From Acidobacteriaceae bacterium (GTDB lineage Bacteria; Acidobacteriota; Terriglobia; Bryobacterales; Bryobacteraceae), in contig JAFAMD010000022.1 of NCBI GenBank assembly GCA_019233755.1, positions 1 to 60,256 on the forward strand: DNA of 60,256 nt, given 5' to 3'. Made by a program: the position numbers and the translations under genes. Positions 35,861-45,330 of this stretch are shown here, one piece after another; the first letter of the stretch is position 1, and each line of letters opens with the position of its first letter. Under the pieces are notes generated by a model. The model did not search any database. It saw only the letters and a list, made by a program, of their open reading frames with translations, and was not told the origin of the DNA.

Positions 35861-36189
35861 ACTTGCACCATTCTGGTCGCGCCGTGCGCCGACAGTCGCC
35901 TCGACATGATTCTAATGTTTGTTTATTAGACGAGCCGACCCGCCACGAATCGATGTTGGGAGGCCGGGAAAATATTGCTTATCCTATTAGCATTTGTTTG
36001 TATACTATGCCTAACTTTTATGGATGGGCGATGCGGATTTGTTATCGGCAGCACCGGCTCAGTGAGCCAACTTCAGACGAAAGTTTGAAGAGAGCCGCGC
36101 GAGGAGTGGTGGCCAGCGGCACGAGGTCGAAGCCGAATAGCCTCGCACCGTTCCGCGGGCTGAGTGCGCGGCCCCTAGATGTATCGGGG

Positions 36190-36716
36190 GCAGCACCGAA
36201 AATGTATCAGTACACTAGTAGCGCATCGTTTCCCAACCAGGCGTGGGAGGCGAGCCATTACTATGACGACCTTGTGTTTGCGCCGCCTGATCGGCGCACA
36301 TACCGCATCTCGGGGAAAGTAAGTGGACTCGTCCCGCTACTGGCGACTATTAACTTACCGAGAGCGGCTTCGGGATCGACACACGAATGCCTGCAGCAAC
36401 TACACGTTCCCTGGCGTGGCGAACGGAACGTATCTAGTTGTCCTGAGCGTGTTGGGGTACACTTTACTCCTTACACAGCGGTCGTGTCGATCAATGACGC
36501 AAATGTGAGCAATATGAACTTCACGGTTTTAGTGTCCTCGCATCCGGTGTCGCTGAAATGGAGTCCGAACGCTCAGCGAATATCACCTTCTATAAGGTGT
36601 ACCGCTCGACTACGAGCGGCGGATTGTACACGCTGCTCGCTTCGGTGGGAACGAGGGCTTACGCGGACTTGAGCGTTAGTGCTGGACTGTCCATTTCTAG
36701 GCAACAACTGCGGTAA
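36190..36716 (+). pseudogene. Remnant of an exported surface protein (beta-sandwich and FN3-like pieces)
   Basis: Pieces in several frames: FPNQAWEASHYYDDLVFAPP, YRISGKVSG, NYTFPGVANGTYLVV, VSINDANVSNMNFTV, and ITFYKVYRSTTSGGLYTLLA. They read in order as a sugar-binding-like sandwich, a carboxypeptidase-regulatory-like repeat and a fibronectin type III-like strand pair. Each is in a different frame from the next, so the gene is dead. It is the third surface-protein remnant between 31 and 37 kb. The stretch 35.86-36.19 kb before it shows nothing recognisable. Confidence 0.5.
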
Positions 36717-36794
36717 ACAGCGGCGTTATATAGAGCAGTTATTCGAATCAGGCGGTGGCGAAAACGTTCCCTAGCGAGCAGGGAGGAAGTAGAT

Positions 36795-38132
36795 ATGAAA
36801 TACAAGTTGAGCAGTGTGGTGAATCGTAATATCATCCGTGCGTCATTGATTACGGCGGCTCTGGTGCTCTGGGCAGGCCAGACAGAAGCGGCGACTCACT
36901 TTGTGCGGTCGGGCGCTTCAGGCGACGGCTCGAGTTGGGCTAGCGCATGGGGCGACTTAAGCTCGATCCAGTGGAGCAGTTTGTCAGCTGGCGATACGGT
37001 TTGTATCGCCGGTGGGACCTACTCAGGTTCGATTACCACGGGTGCGAACGGTGCTTCGGGGACGCCAATTGTTTTACGTCGTGCTGCGGCCTCTGACGGT
37101 ACTTGTGGATCCAGCACGAGCGGTTGGAACAGCGTCTACGACGGTCAGGTAGTGATGCGGGGCACTATTAATATTCAGAACAGCTATATCACGATCGACG
37201 GCATGAAGCCGAACGGAATTTCCGTCATTATGCAGAACCCTAGCGACTCCTACGCGGGAGTGAGTACCGGGGCTCCGAGCTCGAATGTCACGTTGCGGTA
37301 TATCGAGATCGCTGGCCCGTGTGCGAATGGACAGGGATGCGCGCAGAATGGCGATCAGCGCGGAATCCAGATGGAGTCGTGGAATGGCAGCAACTGGGCC
37401 GCGCTGAGTGACTGGCTAATCCAGTACGCGAATGTGCATGGCGCATGTAACAACATGGTCATTTACGGCGCTCAGAACCTCGTCGTGGAGCACTCGCGCT
37501 TTGCTGATTCGAATACCACCGGGAGCACTTCGTACTGTCATCCGAACGTGGTAAATACTGGTAGTTCGAATAACGTGACCTGGCGGTATAACGAGGTAAC
37601 GAACTGGCAGGTCGAGGGCATTATGCTGCTCGGCGGATCGGGGACGTGGAACGTTTACGGAAACGTGTGGCACGATCCAATGAGCGGCAGCTATCCGCGG
37701 GTGGTGGAAACACAAGATGGATCGGAAGGTCCGGTATATCTGTACAACAACACGTTCAGTAATCTGTACTTTGTTTGCGCAAACATAGCGGGCGGCACAT
37801 GGGCTTCAGGGACGCGCGGGCGAAACAATATCTATTGGAAGAGCGGAGGAGCGTGCGGCTTGCCGGATGAAGATAACGACTACTCAGACCAGAGCTTGTC
37901 CGGTGAAGTGCATGGCCAGGGTTCGGCTCCCAACCCGTTCGTCGATCTCAGCGGGCAAGACTATCAGCTAGCCTCTCATACACAATCGGGCCTGGCACTT
38001 CCCTCGCCGTTTAATATCGATCCGGACGGGAAAACGCGCGGCTTGGACGGCATATGGGACCGGGGCGCATATCAATATGGCTCATCGTCGGCACCAGCGG
38101 CGCCGGCGAATCTGACTACTTCGGTTCACTAG
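36795..38132 (+). CDS. Exported right-handed beta-helix protein
   Basis: A 445-residue protein with a signal peptide (RASLITAALVLWAGQTEA), preceded by a strong GGGAGGAAG ribosome site. The mature part opens THFVRSGASGDGSSWASAWGDL, then shows the short repeated rungs of a parallel beta-helix (YITIDGM, VTLRYIEI, NLVVEHSRF, VTWRYNEV, GTWNVYGNVW, PVYLYNNTF). This is the fold of pectate lyases and phage tail-spike depolymerases. No catalytic set can be assigned. In a glycan locus it may trim, modify or bind the exported polymer. Its stop overlaps the end of the convergent glycosyltransferase gene by 17 bp. Confidence 0.8.
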   Translation: MKYKLSSVVNRNIIRASLITAALVLWAGQTEAATHFVRSGASGDGSSWASAWGDLSSIQWSSLSAGDTVCIAGGTYSGSITTGANGASGTPIVLRRAAASDGTCGSSTSGWNSVYDGQVVMRGTINIQNSYITIDGMKPNGISVIMQNPSDSYAGVSTGAPSSNVTLRYIEIAGPCANGQGCAQNGDQRGIQMESWNGSNWAALSDWLIQYANVHGACNNMVIYGAQNLVVEHSRFADSNTTGSTSYCHPNVVNTGSSNNVTWRYNEVTNWQVEGIMLLGGSGTWNVYGNVWHDPMSGSYPRVVETQDGSEGPVYLYNNTFSNLYFVCANIAGGTWASGTRGRNNIYWKSGGACGLPDEDNDYSDQSLSGEVHGQGSAPNPFVDLSGQDYQLASHTQSGLALPSPFNIDPDGKTRGLDGIWDRGAYQYGSSSAPAAPANLTTSVH

Positions 38133-39333
38133 CCGGAGTGGCAGAGGGCAGCGATCGTGCGTGGGCCGGCTTACTAAGCAGCCGATCCACCAGCTCGAGA
38201 TACTCGGCGCGCTTCACCCTCCAGTTATTTTGTTCGATGAAAGCGCGGGCGCTAGCAGCGAGCGCACGTAGCCGCGAGGGATTGCTCCAAAGAGAAAAGA
38301 TCTTTTCGGCCAGGTCATTTGGATTGCCGGATTCGAAGAATTGCACGATATCGGGGTTGAAATAATAGCGATCGATGCGCGTGCTGGAGGCAATGACCGG
38401 AACACCCGTGGCCATGAATTCCATAATTTTTGTGCTAAAAGCTTCGTCTCCGAAGGAATCACTGCGCTTGGGAACCACGCCCAGATCGACTTTGGTCATA
38501 TACGCGGCGATCTGTTCTATGGGTACAAAGTCCGCGAGCGTGACATGGTCCTCCAGGCGGAGAGATTTGATGAGGCACGCGAGGTTTTCGCGCTCGGGAC
38601 CATCGCCGACGATGAGAAACCGGAGAGTCGGGATACGCTGCCTCAGGAGTGCAACCGCGCGCACTGCGACATCGAGGCCTTGATGGGAATTTAGAGTGCC
38701 CGGGTAACAGAGCAGGAAGTCGTTCCTCTGTGGTTTTTCACAAGCAATTGGGTAAAAGAGGGAAGGATCGGGATAGTTGATGATGGGGGTGCATTTCGAG
38801 GCTGCAACGGCTCGCGCGACAAGTTTCCCGTACCAGAGATGGTTGGCGATGATGACGTGATCGGCAAAGCCCGTCGAGAGTTTTTCGAGCAGCAGAAGGA
38901 GGCGGAATGCCGCTGAGCTTTCGCTTACCCGGAACTTGCTGGCGTAGAGTTCAGGCACAATGTCATGAATGTCGAGGATTACTTTAGCCCCCAGGAAACG
39001 GAGCAGAGCGGCGGCGAAAATTTCGAAATCTGGTACCGAGTGAACATGTACGAACTGATACGGAGCTTTTAGATGCTGCCATGCCAGCAGCCACGCCGAG
39101 CGAAAGAAGAATGCGAGTATCTTACGTAGATAGCTGAGCGGACCCCTTTCATCGCGTGCCCGCTTTTGAATACGGTGCACATGCACGCCCTTGATGATCG
39201 CCGAGTGCGGCTGACCCGGACGCCGTAGAGTGATAGCGTGCACTTCGTCGCCGCGTTGGGCGAGCGCCTCTGCATAGCGGCGGACGCGATTATCCGATTC
39301 ATAGAAACTGTAGGACACCATGCAAGCTTTCAT
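38116..39333 (-). CDS. Glycosyltransferase family 4
   Basis: A 405-residue GT-B fold glycosyltransferase. The N-terminal domain has SYSFYESDNRVRRYAEALAQRGDEV and the acceptor-side HVHSVPDFEIF; the C-terminal domain has LLCYPGTLNSHQGLD, FLIVGDGPERENL and the nucleotide-sugar-binding block EAFSTKIMEFMATGVPVIAS. GT4 enzymes add a hexose from a nucleotide sugar with retention of configuration. It is the last gene of the leftward glycan operon, 15 bp after the pyruvyl transferase gene. Sugar and linkage are unknown. Confidence 0.9.
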   Translation of the reverse strand: MKACMVSYSFYESDNRVRRYAEALAQRGDEVHAITLRRPGQPHSAIIKGVHVHRIQKRARDERGPLSYLRKILAFFFRSAWLLAWQHLKAPYQFVHVHSVPDFEIFAAALLRFLGAKVILDIHDIVPELYASKFRVSESSAAFRLLLLLEKLSTGFADHVIIANHLWYGKLVARAVAASKCTPIINYPDPSLFYPIACEKPQRNDFLLCYPGTLNSHQGLDVAVRAVALLRQRIPTLRFLIVGDGPERENLACLIKSLRLEDHVTLADFVPIEQIAAYMTKVDLGVVPKRSDSFGDEAFSTKIMEFMATGVPVIASSTRIDRYYFNPDIVQFFESGNPNDLAEKIFSLWSNPSRLRALAASARAFIEQNNWRVKRAEYLELVDRLLSKPAHARSLPSATPASEPK

Positions 39334-39348
39334 AGTGTGGCTCCTCGT

Positions 39349-40635
39349 TCAGGCGGTGTGATGAATCTCCAGATCGAGCAGCGCGTGCCGGATTGCCTCT
39401 TTGACGAGAGGCATCCTCTTGGCCAGCGCGGCATGCAGATCAGCCCGGTCCTCAAACGCTTGTTCGATTACGGCGAGTGTATCGTCTTGACCGGCTTCGC
39501 GTGGATCTGTTACCAGATCGACAAAGCCGATGGCGTGCATAACGCCGATGAATTTGTCACTGTATGCGATAGAGACTGATGGAACGTTCTGCGAAAGCGC
39601 TCCGATGGAGGCATGCATGCGAGCGGCGATGAAGAATTCGCACTGTCCGATCCAATATTTGATCTCGCCGTAGTCGCACGATCCGAAAAGAAGGCCGATA
39701 CGACCGGGATATTGCACCTTGAGTTCTTCGAAGAGCGCGGCGCAGGCGCTCGAGTCGCTCTCGGCGGCGGAGCCGAGGACGTGCGGGACGAGCAGAACGC
39801 GCGCCTGCTTGCGCTCGATCAACATAGCAATAGCGCGCAAAACGAGCTCGCGGTAGGAGACCTTCAGTCCGAACATGTTGTTTCGGGAATAGCCGCCCAT
39901 GAGCAGCAAACCACTGACGTTGACGCCGACGAGCGGGGAGGGCGCGCTCTCAGACGCGGCAAACCCGAGCACTTTAGTATCCTGTGGCGCCGTTGGGTCG
40001 ACGTCGAAGCCGAGATCGTAGCAAAAGCGGAATCGCTCCGGATTGGCGCGCGGCGCGAGCTGGCGGGCAACGCTTTGACTGGCCTCATCGCGAGTGTAGA
40101 TGCGTTCGGCGCGAGAGAGAACAAGCGAAGCAATCAGGCGCGCAATCCTACCACGGAAGGGACCGATGGTTTGCGGCAGGAGAATGAGGCGGCCTCCCGC
40201 GATCAGCACGAGCAGCTGCGGCAGCGACGTGTACAGCAGGCGGCGAAACCCGTAAATATCGCTGAAACTATCACCTCCGGCCAGCGAAAAGAAGAGGTCG
40301 GTGGCGAGGATCTCGCGAAGATATGGATTTACCGAAAGCAATGCGCGGCGCGCACGTCGTCCGGGAATCAACCGGCCCAGTGTGGCGAGCAGAAGCAGCA
40401 GTGCGACGTTGTTCGTAAGGTAAAATCTTTTCGAGAAACGAAGATTTACAAAGCGAACCTTCACCGACCTATCTTTATGCCGAAAAAGGAAAGTGAAGGG
40501 CTTGCGACCGTAATCCAGCTGGACGAGTTCAGCTTTTGGAAAACGTTCGAGAGTGGCCCGAAGGGCGCCGGCGGCGAGCACACTCACGCCCATATTCGGG
40601 GTGTTGAAGGCGGCTCCTAGAATAGCGATTTTCAT
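39349..40635 (-). CDS. Polysaccharide pyruvyl transferase family protein
   Basis: A 428-residue member of the pyruvyl transferase family (CsaB/WcaK-like). Seen are ILGAAFNTPNMGVSVLAAGAL near the N-terminus, LLPQTIGPFRG in the middle, and the conserved EFFIAARMHASIGALSQNVPSVSIAYSDKF block, whose Arg-x-His is typical of the active site. It would transfer a pyruvate ketal from PEP to a sugar, giving the polymer a negative charge. It lies in the glycan operon between the GT4 gene and a decayed beta-helix gene. Confidence 0.88.
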   Translation of the reverse strand: MKIAILGAAFNTPNMGVSVLAAGALRATLERFPKAELVQLDYGRKPFTFLFRHKDRSVKVRFVNLRFSKRFYLTNNVALLLLLATLGRLIPGRRARRALLSVNPYLREILATDLFFSLAGGDSFSDIYGFRRLLYTSLPQLLVLIAGGRLILLPQTIGPFRGRIARLIASLVLSRAERIYTRDEASQSVARQLAPRANPERFRFCYDLGFDVDPTAPQDTKVLGFAASESAPSPLVGVNVSGLLLMGGYSRNNMFGLKVSYRELVLRAIAMLIERKQARVLLVPHVLGSAAESDSSACAALFEELKVQYPGRIGLLFGSCDYGEIKYWIGQCEFFIAARMHASIGALSQNVPSVSIAYSDKFIGVMHAIGFVDLVTDPREAGQDDTLAVIEQAFEDRADLHAALAKRMPLVKEAIRHALLDLEIHHTA

Positions 40636-40680
40636 AGATCAACGGCAGGTTTCATAGATCTGAGCCTTGGAGTTAACAAG

Positions 40681-40986
40681 TTAGAGTTCCGGCGGCGAAT
40701 GGCGCCTCGGTCCCAGTCGGCTGCGTACCGGATGACGATCGGATGTTTTGAATAGCCGCCCGTCTGAGTTTGCATGCCGGCGTGCATACAACATCTCCCG
40801 GCTCAAGGCGATACCAGTCGATACGGTCGGTATTACCCCGCTGCTCCCATCACCAGTAGCGTTTGGGCGCAAGAAATAGGCCGTGTTTACAGCGGAAGCA
40901 GAGCACGCACACGTTAAATTGAGCAACGGCAGCACCACGCCGAACACCATCAACCGGATTTTCTGACGGTGGAGGAAACACGGCAT
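40681..40986 (-). pseudogene. Truncated exported beta-helix gene
   Basis: An ATG at 40986 begins a signal peptide (VFGVVLPLLNLTCACSASA) followed by YFLRPNATGDGSSG, the typical entry of secreted beta-helix proteins and like VRSGASGDGSSW of the intact gene at 36.8 kb. The frame then shifts; in another frame DWYRLEPGDVV continues the motif for a short way, and nothing follows. Its start overlaps the end of the deacetylase-like gene by 37 bp. Probably a once-cotranscribed beta-helix gene reduced to its head. Confidence 0.55.
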
Positions 40987-42884
40987 CGGAAGTGCTTCTT
41001 TCTGCTGAAGTAAATCGGTAACAAAACGGTGGTGGCCGTGAACAGCAATCCGATCGTCGCCTCCAGAGGAGTAACCGTAGGACGCGCGTAAAGAGCGGCA
41101 ATCCGTCGTCCAATGTCGCTTTCCGAGAGCGCGATATCGCGGAAATCGGATAAATAGCGCAGCAATGCTACTCGCAGATTGCTACGCGCTATGGGGGTCG
41201 CCGTGGGGTTGAAGTCGTTGCGATAGGCAATCTCGATATGTGAGGTCTGGTGGGGACCAAGCGGCACGGCGGTAACGAGTTCACCTGCTTCCGCGTGCCA
41301 CGCAGCGGGCCTACCATCTATAAAAAGGCTGCGTATTTCCGGCTTAAAATCCTCTGGCTTGCGGATATGGAATGTCAGGGTGCGGTTCTCCGGATTTGCC
41401 AGAGTCAACCGCGGGGAATATGCCATCACGTCGTAATCTCCGTCGCTCCTAAGCCGCAGGAGATAAAGGTGCTCCAGTACTTGCCCGAGACTGGTCCAGT
41501 GGGTAGCCGGCGCGATACCGTGAACCATATCCGCGACTGAATCGAAAGCACAGATTGTGTCCTTAAAGAACGGCTGATGAGCATAAAACAGCAGCGGATT
41601 GCCAATAAACGCCTGGACGGCAGCCCTGCCAGAGGAAACCGGTATTTCGACAGAGTAGCGCTGGACACTCAACGTGTTCTGATAGGCGAGGGTTTCTGGG
41701 CGCAAAAAGAACAGCGGGTCTGCGGGAGCGAGGGCGTCGAGAGGAACATTTTCGGAGTTAACGGTGCCCAGAAAATTGAGAGTCTTCACAAGCCGGAAGG
41801 TGGCTTCGGGCGAAACAGCGTGAGGAAACACCATTACCCTCTCGTACGGAATACCGGTAAGCTGTTCAAAGCGCCGCATGCGCGCGAGCGCTTGCCTGAG
41901 ATTTGCGTATTGTTCGTCGAGCGGATGGGTCCGGTAATCGCCGAACTCACGATGATCGTGGTTATTGCCGTGAATGGCAATGGAGAATCGATCCGGATGA
42001 CTGCGGAAGAGCGAAACGACCCCAGGATCGCTGCGGTCGTAGTTCCAGGGAATGAAGGCGATTGTGGTATGAAAGTCGTGGCGCTGCATTTCCGCTAAGA
42101 GCGCCTGGTAATCGAGGCTTCCGTAGCGGCGGGACAGCCAGGGATCATCGACGGTGAAGTTCGCGTAAACGCCTGGTGAATGCCAGGCACGATCTCCGGC
42201 CGCCGAGCATAGAAACATCGCCAGGGGCGCGATGGCGGAAAAGTTTTCGAGCAGCGGATCGGCACCCGAGTCCCGGATAGGCGACAGTACAGCGGCGACA
42301 AATACGGGAACGCCTCCGCGCGCGACCTCGGCCATTACCGGGAACGACTCCGACCCGTGGCGCGCTTCGAGCAGAACGGTGCTGGAAGAGCCAGAGGTCT
42401 CGAGACTTGCCGCCGGCATGCCGAAAAATGGATAGCTGATTCCTGACAAAGCGGCTGCCGCAGATGATCGGGAGAAATGCAACTGCCAGTGCTGACTGCC
42501 AGAGTTTGCAGCCAAGCCTATACCAGTCCACGCGCTAACAGAGTGCGAGTTGCTTGCATTGCGGCACAGGATCAGCAACGGAATGGGATTGTTTCTGCTG
42601 GCCAGGGCTGCGAAGGTCAGCTGCGGGCTGAGCGCCGGTAGGGCATCGGCATTCACCACGAGCACGAGCGTATCGGGAGCGGCGAGAGCGCGTTTCAGGA
42701 GGCGGTCAGAGTTTTCGCCGGACAATGGAATGTCCTCAATTGGCAGACCGTAAAAGCGCCCGGTGAGTTGGACCGGCCCAAGAACAGGATGCGGCCCGCT
42801 GTCTACGAGTACGACGGGTGCAGCCGCAGCTAGCGACGTCGCAACCAGTGAGACTAACGCAAAGGAATGCAAGCGGCGGCTCAT
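40950..42884 (-). CDS. Exported, membrane-anchored protein with polysaccharide-deacetylase-like domain
   Basis: A 644-residue protein. The signal peptide is LVATSLAAAAPVVL. A central domain carries VYANFTVDDPWLSRRYGSLD, HTTIAFIPWNYDRSDP and FSIAIHGNNHDHREFG, which fit the NodB-type barrel: an Asp pair and a His-rich HGNNHDH metal site. Residues 1-220 form an unrecognised N-terminal domain. A C-terminal transmembrane helix (ATIGLLFTATTVLLPIYF) with a basic tail should hold it in the membrane facing the periplasm. It may deacetylate or cleave the glycan during export. It starts 2 bp after the stop of the upstream glycosyltransferase. Confidence 0.75.
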   Translation of the reverse strand: MSRRLHSFALVSLVATSLAAAAPVVLVDSGPHPVLGPVQLTGRFYGLPIEDIPLSGENSDRLLKRALAAPDTLVLVVNADALPALSPQLTFAALASRNNPIPLLILCRNASNSHSVSAWTGIGLAANSGSQHWQLHFSRSSAAAALSGISYPFFGMPAASLETSGSSSTVLLEARHGSESFPVMAEVARGGVPVFVAAVLSPIRDSGADPLLENFSAIAPLAMFLCSAAGDRAWHSPGVYANFTVDDPWLSRRYGSLDYQALLAEMQRHDFHTTIAFIPWNYDRSDPGVVSLFRSHPDRFSIAIHGNNHDHREFGDYRTHPLDEQYANLRQALARMRRFEQLTGIPYERVMVFPHAVSPEATFRLVKTLNFLGTVNSENVPLDALAPADPLFFLRPETLAYQNTLSVQRYSVEIPVSSGRAAVQAFIGNPLLFYAHQPFFKDTICAFDSVADMVHGIAPATHWTSLGQVLEHLYLLRLRSDGDYDVMAYSPRLTLANPENRTLTFHIRKPEDFKPEIRSLFIDGRPAAWHAEAGELVTAVPLGPHQTSHIEIAYRNDFNPTATPIARSNLRVALLRYLSDFRDIALSESDIGRRIAALYARPTVTPLEATIGLLFTATTVLLPIYFSRKKHFRCRVSSTVRKSG

Positions 42885-42886
42885 GG

Positions 42887-43921
42887 CTAAAAGATCAATT
42901 CGCGGTACTCACGCGATGCGAAGAGAAAATCACCTTCGAGCAGGCTGGCCGCGTTTGTAAAGCGCTCGGCGGTTGCCTCCTTGATACCTTCCGCGGCGTG
43001 GCGCTCGAGGAAATTTACGCAAGAGGAATAGGATTTGTAATTCGAAGTAAATGCCTCGCGATTTTGGATTGCCATCGCGAGAGCATTCCTGGTCAGCTTA
43101 TAGTGCCGCATGAGGCAGGAGACGTCTGCAAGGCGTGCGTGATTCATAAAGTGCACATGCGGAAACGTATCGACGCCGGAGCCGGTCCGGAAAAGCGAAT
43201 GCTTGGTTAACAGGCAGTCGTTATTCCAGAGTCGTTTGCGAATGCCGCCCCAAAGAAGTGCAGTGCCGGGGTGCGAAATTACGTTTCGCGCTCCGTACTG
43301 AGCGACAATTTCAGAGCTTTGATAGCCCGTTCGACGAATGTGAGCGAGATCGTAAAAACGATACGTTTCCGCCAATGTCTCGTTCTCGTTAGTTGAGACT
43401 TGTGCCAGCGGCTTGTCGGAGAACATGTCGAGTAGCTGAGTTAGTACGGCCGTGTATCCCTGACTGTTTAGATATTCCAAAAACCGGTAGAGCGGGACTT
43501 TGTTGGAACCGGGATAATCGAAGAACTCGTCAATATCGGCGTCCAGACACCAGCCATCCTCGATCGAGTGTTGCGCAAGATACCGCTTGAAGAGCCGCTG
43601 ATGGGTATCGATGGGTTGCGGCGAGCGGCAAACCGTAACGTTCGCGTGCTTCTGGGCAATGGCGATGGTTCGGTCCGTTGATCCATTGTCCAGCAGAAAA
43701 ACGTGGCGGAAGCCCATTTCGAAGTAGTGATGCAGGAATGCCTGAAGGTAGAATTCGCCATTCTTGACCACACAAGTAACCGCGGCTTCGTTACGATCGA
43801 GGCGAATGCGGCGTGGACCGGACACATAGCGCACCTGCATGGCAATCAGGTGCTCGCGCGCGTGCCGCCGCAAAACGGCGGGCACTAAGAGGGCGAATCG
43901 CTTTAGGGGCATGGGGTTCAT
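42887..43921 (-). CDS. Glycosyltransferase family 2-like (Glyco_tranf_2_4)
   Basis: A 344-residue GT-A fold enzyme. VTCVVKNGEFYLQAFLHHYFEMGF and HVFLLDNGSTDRTIAIAQKH form the nucleotide-binding half, and GWCLDADIDEFFDYP holds the DxDxD-type metal site. It matches the family of GT2-like transferases often annotated for glycan or capsule loci. It overlaps the polymerase-like gene by 4 bp (ATGA type), so the two are coupled. Donor and acceptor unknown. Confidence 0.85.
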   Translation of the reverse strand: MNPMPLKRFALLVPAVLRRHAREHLIAMQVRYVSGPRRIRLDRNEAAVTCVVKNGEFYLQAFLHHYFEMGFRHVFLLDNGSTDRTIAIAQKHANVTVCRSPQPIDTHQRLFKRYLAQHSIEDGWCLDADIDEFFDYPGSNKVPLYRFLEYLNSQGYTAVLTQLLDMFSDKPLAQVSTNENETLAETYRFYDLAHIRRTGYQSSEIVAQYGARNVISHPGTALLWGGIRKRLWNNDCLLTKHSLFRTGSGVDTFPHVHFMNHARLADVSCLMRHYKLTRNALAMAIQNREAFTSNYKSYSSCVNFLERHAAEGIKEATAERFTNAASLLEGDFLFASREYRELIF

Positions 43922-45324
43922 GCGTACACAGGCTCAACTTGAAGTTCGGGCAGGGCAATTGGCGTGGCGGTACGACGACGAGCATGGAGACGCGCATGCG
44001 CCATGGTCACGGCAATAAGTATCCAGAGCAAATAGCCGTTTTGGCCCCAGGAGTACATGCCGACGCTGTACATCTGGAAATAAAACATGACGAAATTTAC
44101 GAACAGCAGAAAGTTGAGCTCGCGGGCGGCAGGAGGTCCTCGCCGGGACCCGCGCAGTGCGGTCCACATTGGCTGCGCGAGCAGCAGTATTACAATTACG
44201 AGTCCGATAAAACCGGTTTCGATCAGAAATTCCACCCAGGCGTTATCGCAGCTCAAAAAGACGTGATGCTTGCCGAGCAGCATCCCTTCGAGGTGCACAT
44301 TGTAGAAGGACTCCGGACCGTAGCCCCAGAGCGCGTGAGAGCTCGGATATAGTTTGAGACGGTCGACCGCGGCGTGCTGCAGGGCGAAACGATACGCATA
44401 AGACGAGGCGGTTGCGGTATCGCCATCAAAGGTATTGTCATAGATACCCGCGATGGTGGCCCATACTCCTGGACGAATGATGAGAACCGAGACGGAGAGC
44501 ATAGCAATGTAGAGAACGGTGCGGCGGACCTGACCTTTACCGAAGAGCAACAGCAGCAGACAGCCGAGCATCGCATCGAGCCACGGGCCACGACTGCTCG
44601 TTTTGTAGATGTTAAGGAACATCAACAAGAGGCCGACCCAAAGCAGGACCCTTTGACTCTTTTTTCGGACAATGGTCAGCAGATAGAGCGTGAGCGTGAT
44701 GCTCATCGCAAGCGCGGCACCATAGAGGATGGCGTGATCGTAAGTGGAATGGGCACGTACCTCGCGATCCTGTTCGCCGGCCCCGGTGAGAGCGCCCCAA
44801 TGGTGGCCGACGCTGGGGAAATAGTCGAGAATGTCCCAACCGTTATAGGCTTCGAACGAGCCCCAGGTGCAGCACACGATGAGCCCTAAGACGATACCCA
44901 ACAGGATGCGGTGAATTGTTTCCACTTTCGTGATGCATTTGTACATTAAGAAGTAGAGCAGATAATACTCGAGCAGGACCGAAAGAAGCTTTTTGATGCT
45001 CATTTCCGGCACGATCGAGTTGGCGGTGGCAACCAGCGACCAGAGCGCGTGCACGGCGATCAAGCCCTTGAACGGAAGCGAAGCGCGCGGGATGCTGGGC
45101 ATTCCTTTTCGACGCGCCAGGTAGAAGACCGCAAGCAGTCCGATCAGAATACGGTGTGTGGTCAGGCTGAAAAAGCCGAGCGGCAGCAGTGATTCGATGG
45201 GCACGAGCGCCATCAGAAACGCCACAAACGGCAGCGCGCGCTCGAGTCCGTCGCGCGAGTTAGCGAGCACCGCGACCGTGATGATCGCGATGAGATCGAT
45301 AACAATGACGAGTGCCAGGTCCAT
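43918..45324 (-). CDS. O-antigen ligase/polymerase-like membrane protein (Wzy/WaaL family)
   Basis: A 468-residue membrane protein with about eleven hydrophobic helices and one long periplasmic loop (about residues 315-385; YRFALQHAAVDRLKLYPSS, WGYGPESFYNVHLEG, DNAWVEFLIETG). That layout and the DNAWVEFLIETG segment are typical of O-antigen ligases and Wzy polymerases. In this operon it most likely polymerises repeat units in a Wzx/Wzy-type pathway, since a flippase is present upstream. It could instead be a ligase. The first codon lies 6 bp after the upstream glycosyltransferase stop. Confidence 0.82.
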   Translation of the reverse strand: MDLALVIVIDLIAIITVAVLANSRDGLERALPFVAFLMALVPIESLLPLGFFSLTTHRILIGLLAVFYLARRKGMPSIPRASLPFKGLIAVHALWSLVATANSIVPEMSIKKLLSVLLEYYLLYFLMYKCITKVETIHRILLGIVLGLIVCCTWGSFEAYNGWDILDYFPSVGHHWGALTGAGEQDREVRAHSTYDHAILYGAALAMSITLTLYLLTIVRKKSQRVLLWVGLLLMFLNIYKTSSRGPWLDAMLGCLLLLLFGKGQVRRTVLYIAMLSVSVLIIRPGVWATIAGIYDNTFDGDTATASSYAYRFALQHAAVDRLKLYPSSHALWGYGPESFYNVHLEGMLLGKHHVFLSCDNAWVEFLIETGFIGLVIVILLLAQPMWTALRGSRRGPPAARELNFLLFVNFVMFYFQMYSVGMYSWGQNGYLLWILIAVTMAHARLHARRRTATPIALPELQVEPVYA

Positions 45325-45330
45325 GCCGAA

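Noticed and set aside
35710..36672. A 320-codon plus-strand frame
   Set aside because: Its first part is antisense to a decayed surface-domain fragment. The recognisable motifs in its second half switch frames, so the long frame is accidental.
39613..40620. A 335-codon frame on the plus strand
   Set aside because: It is antisense to the pyruvyl transferase gene, which shows clear family motifs; the plus-strand frame has none.
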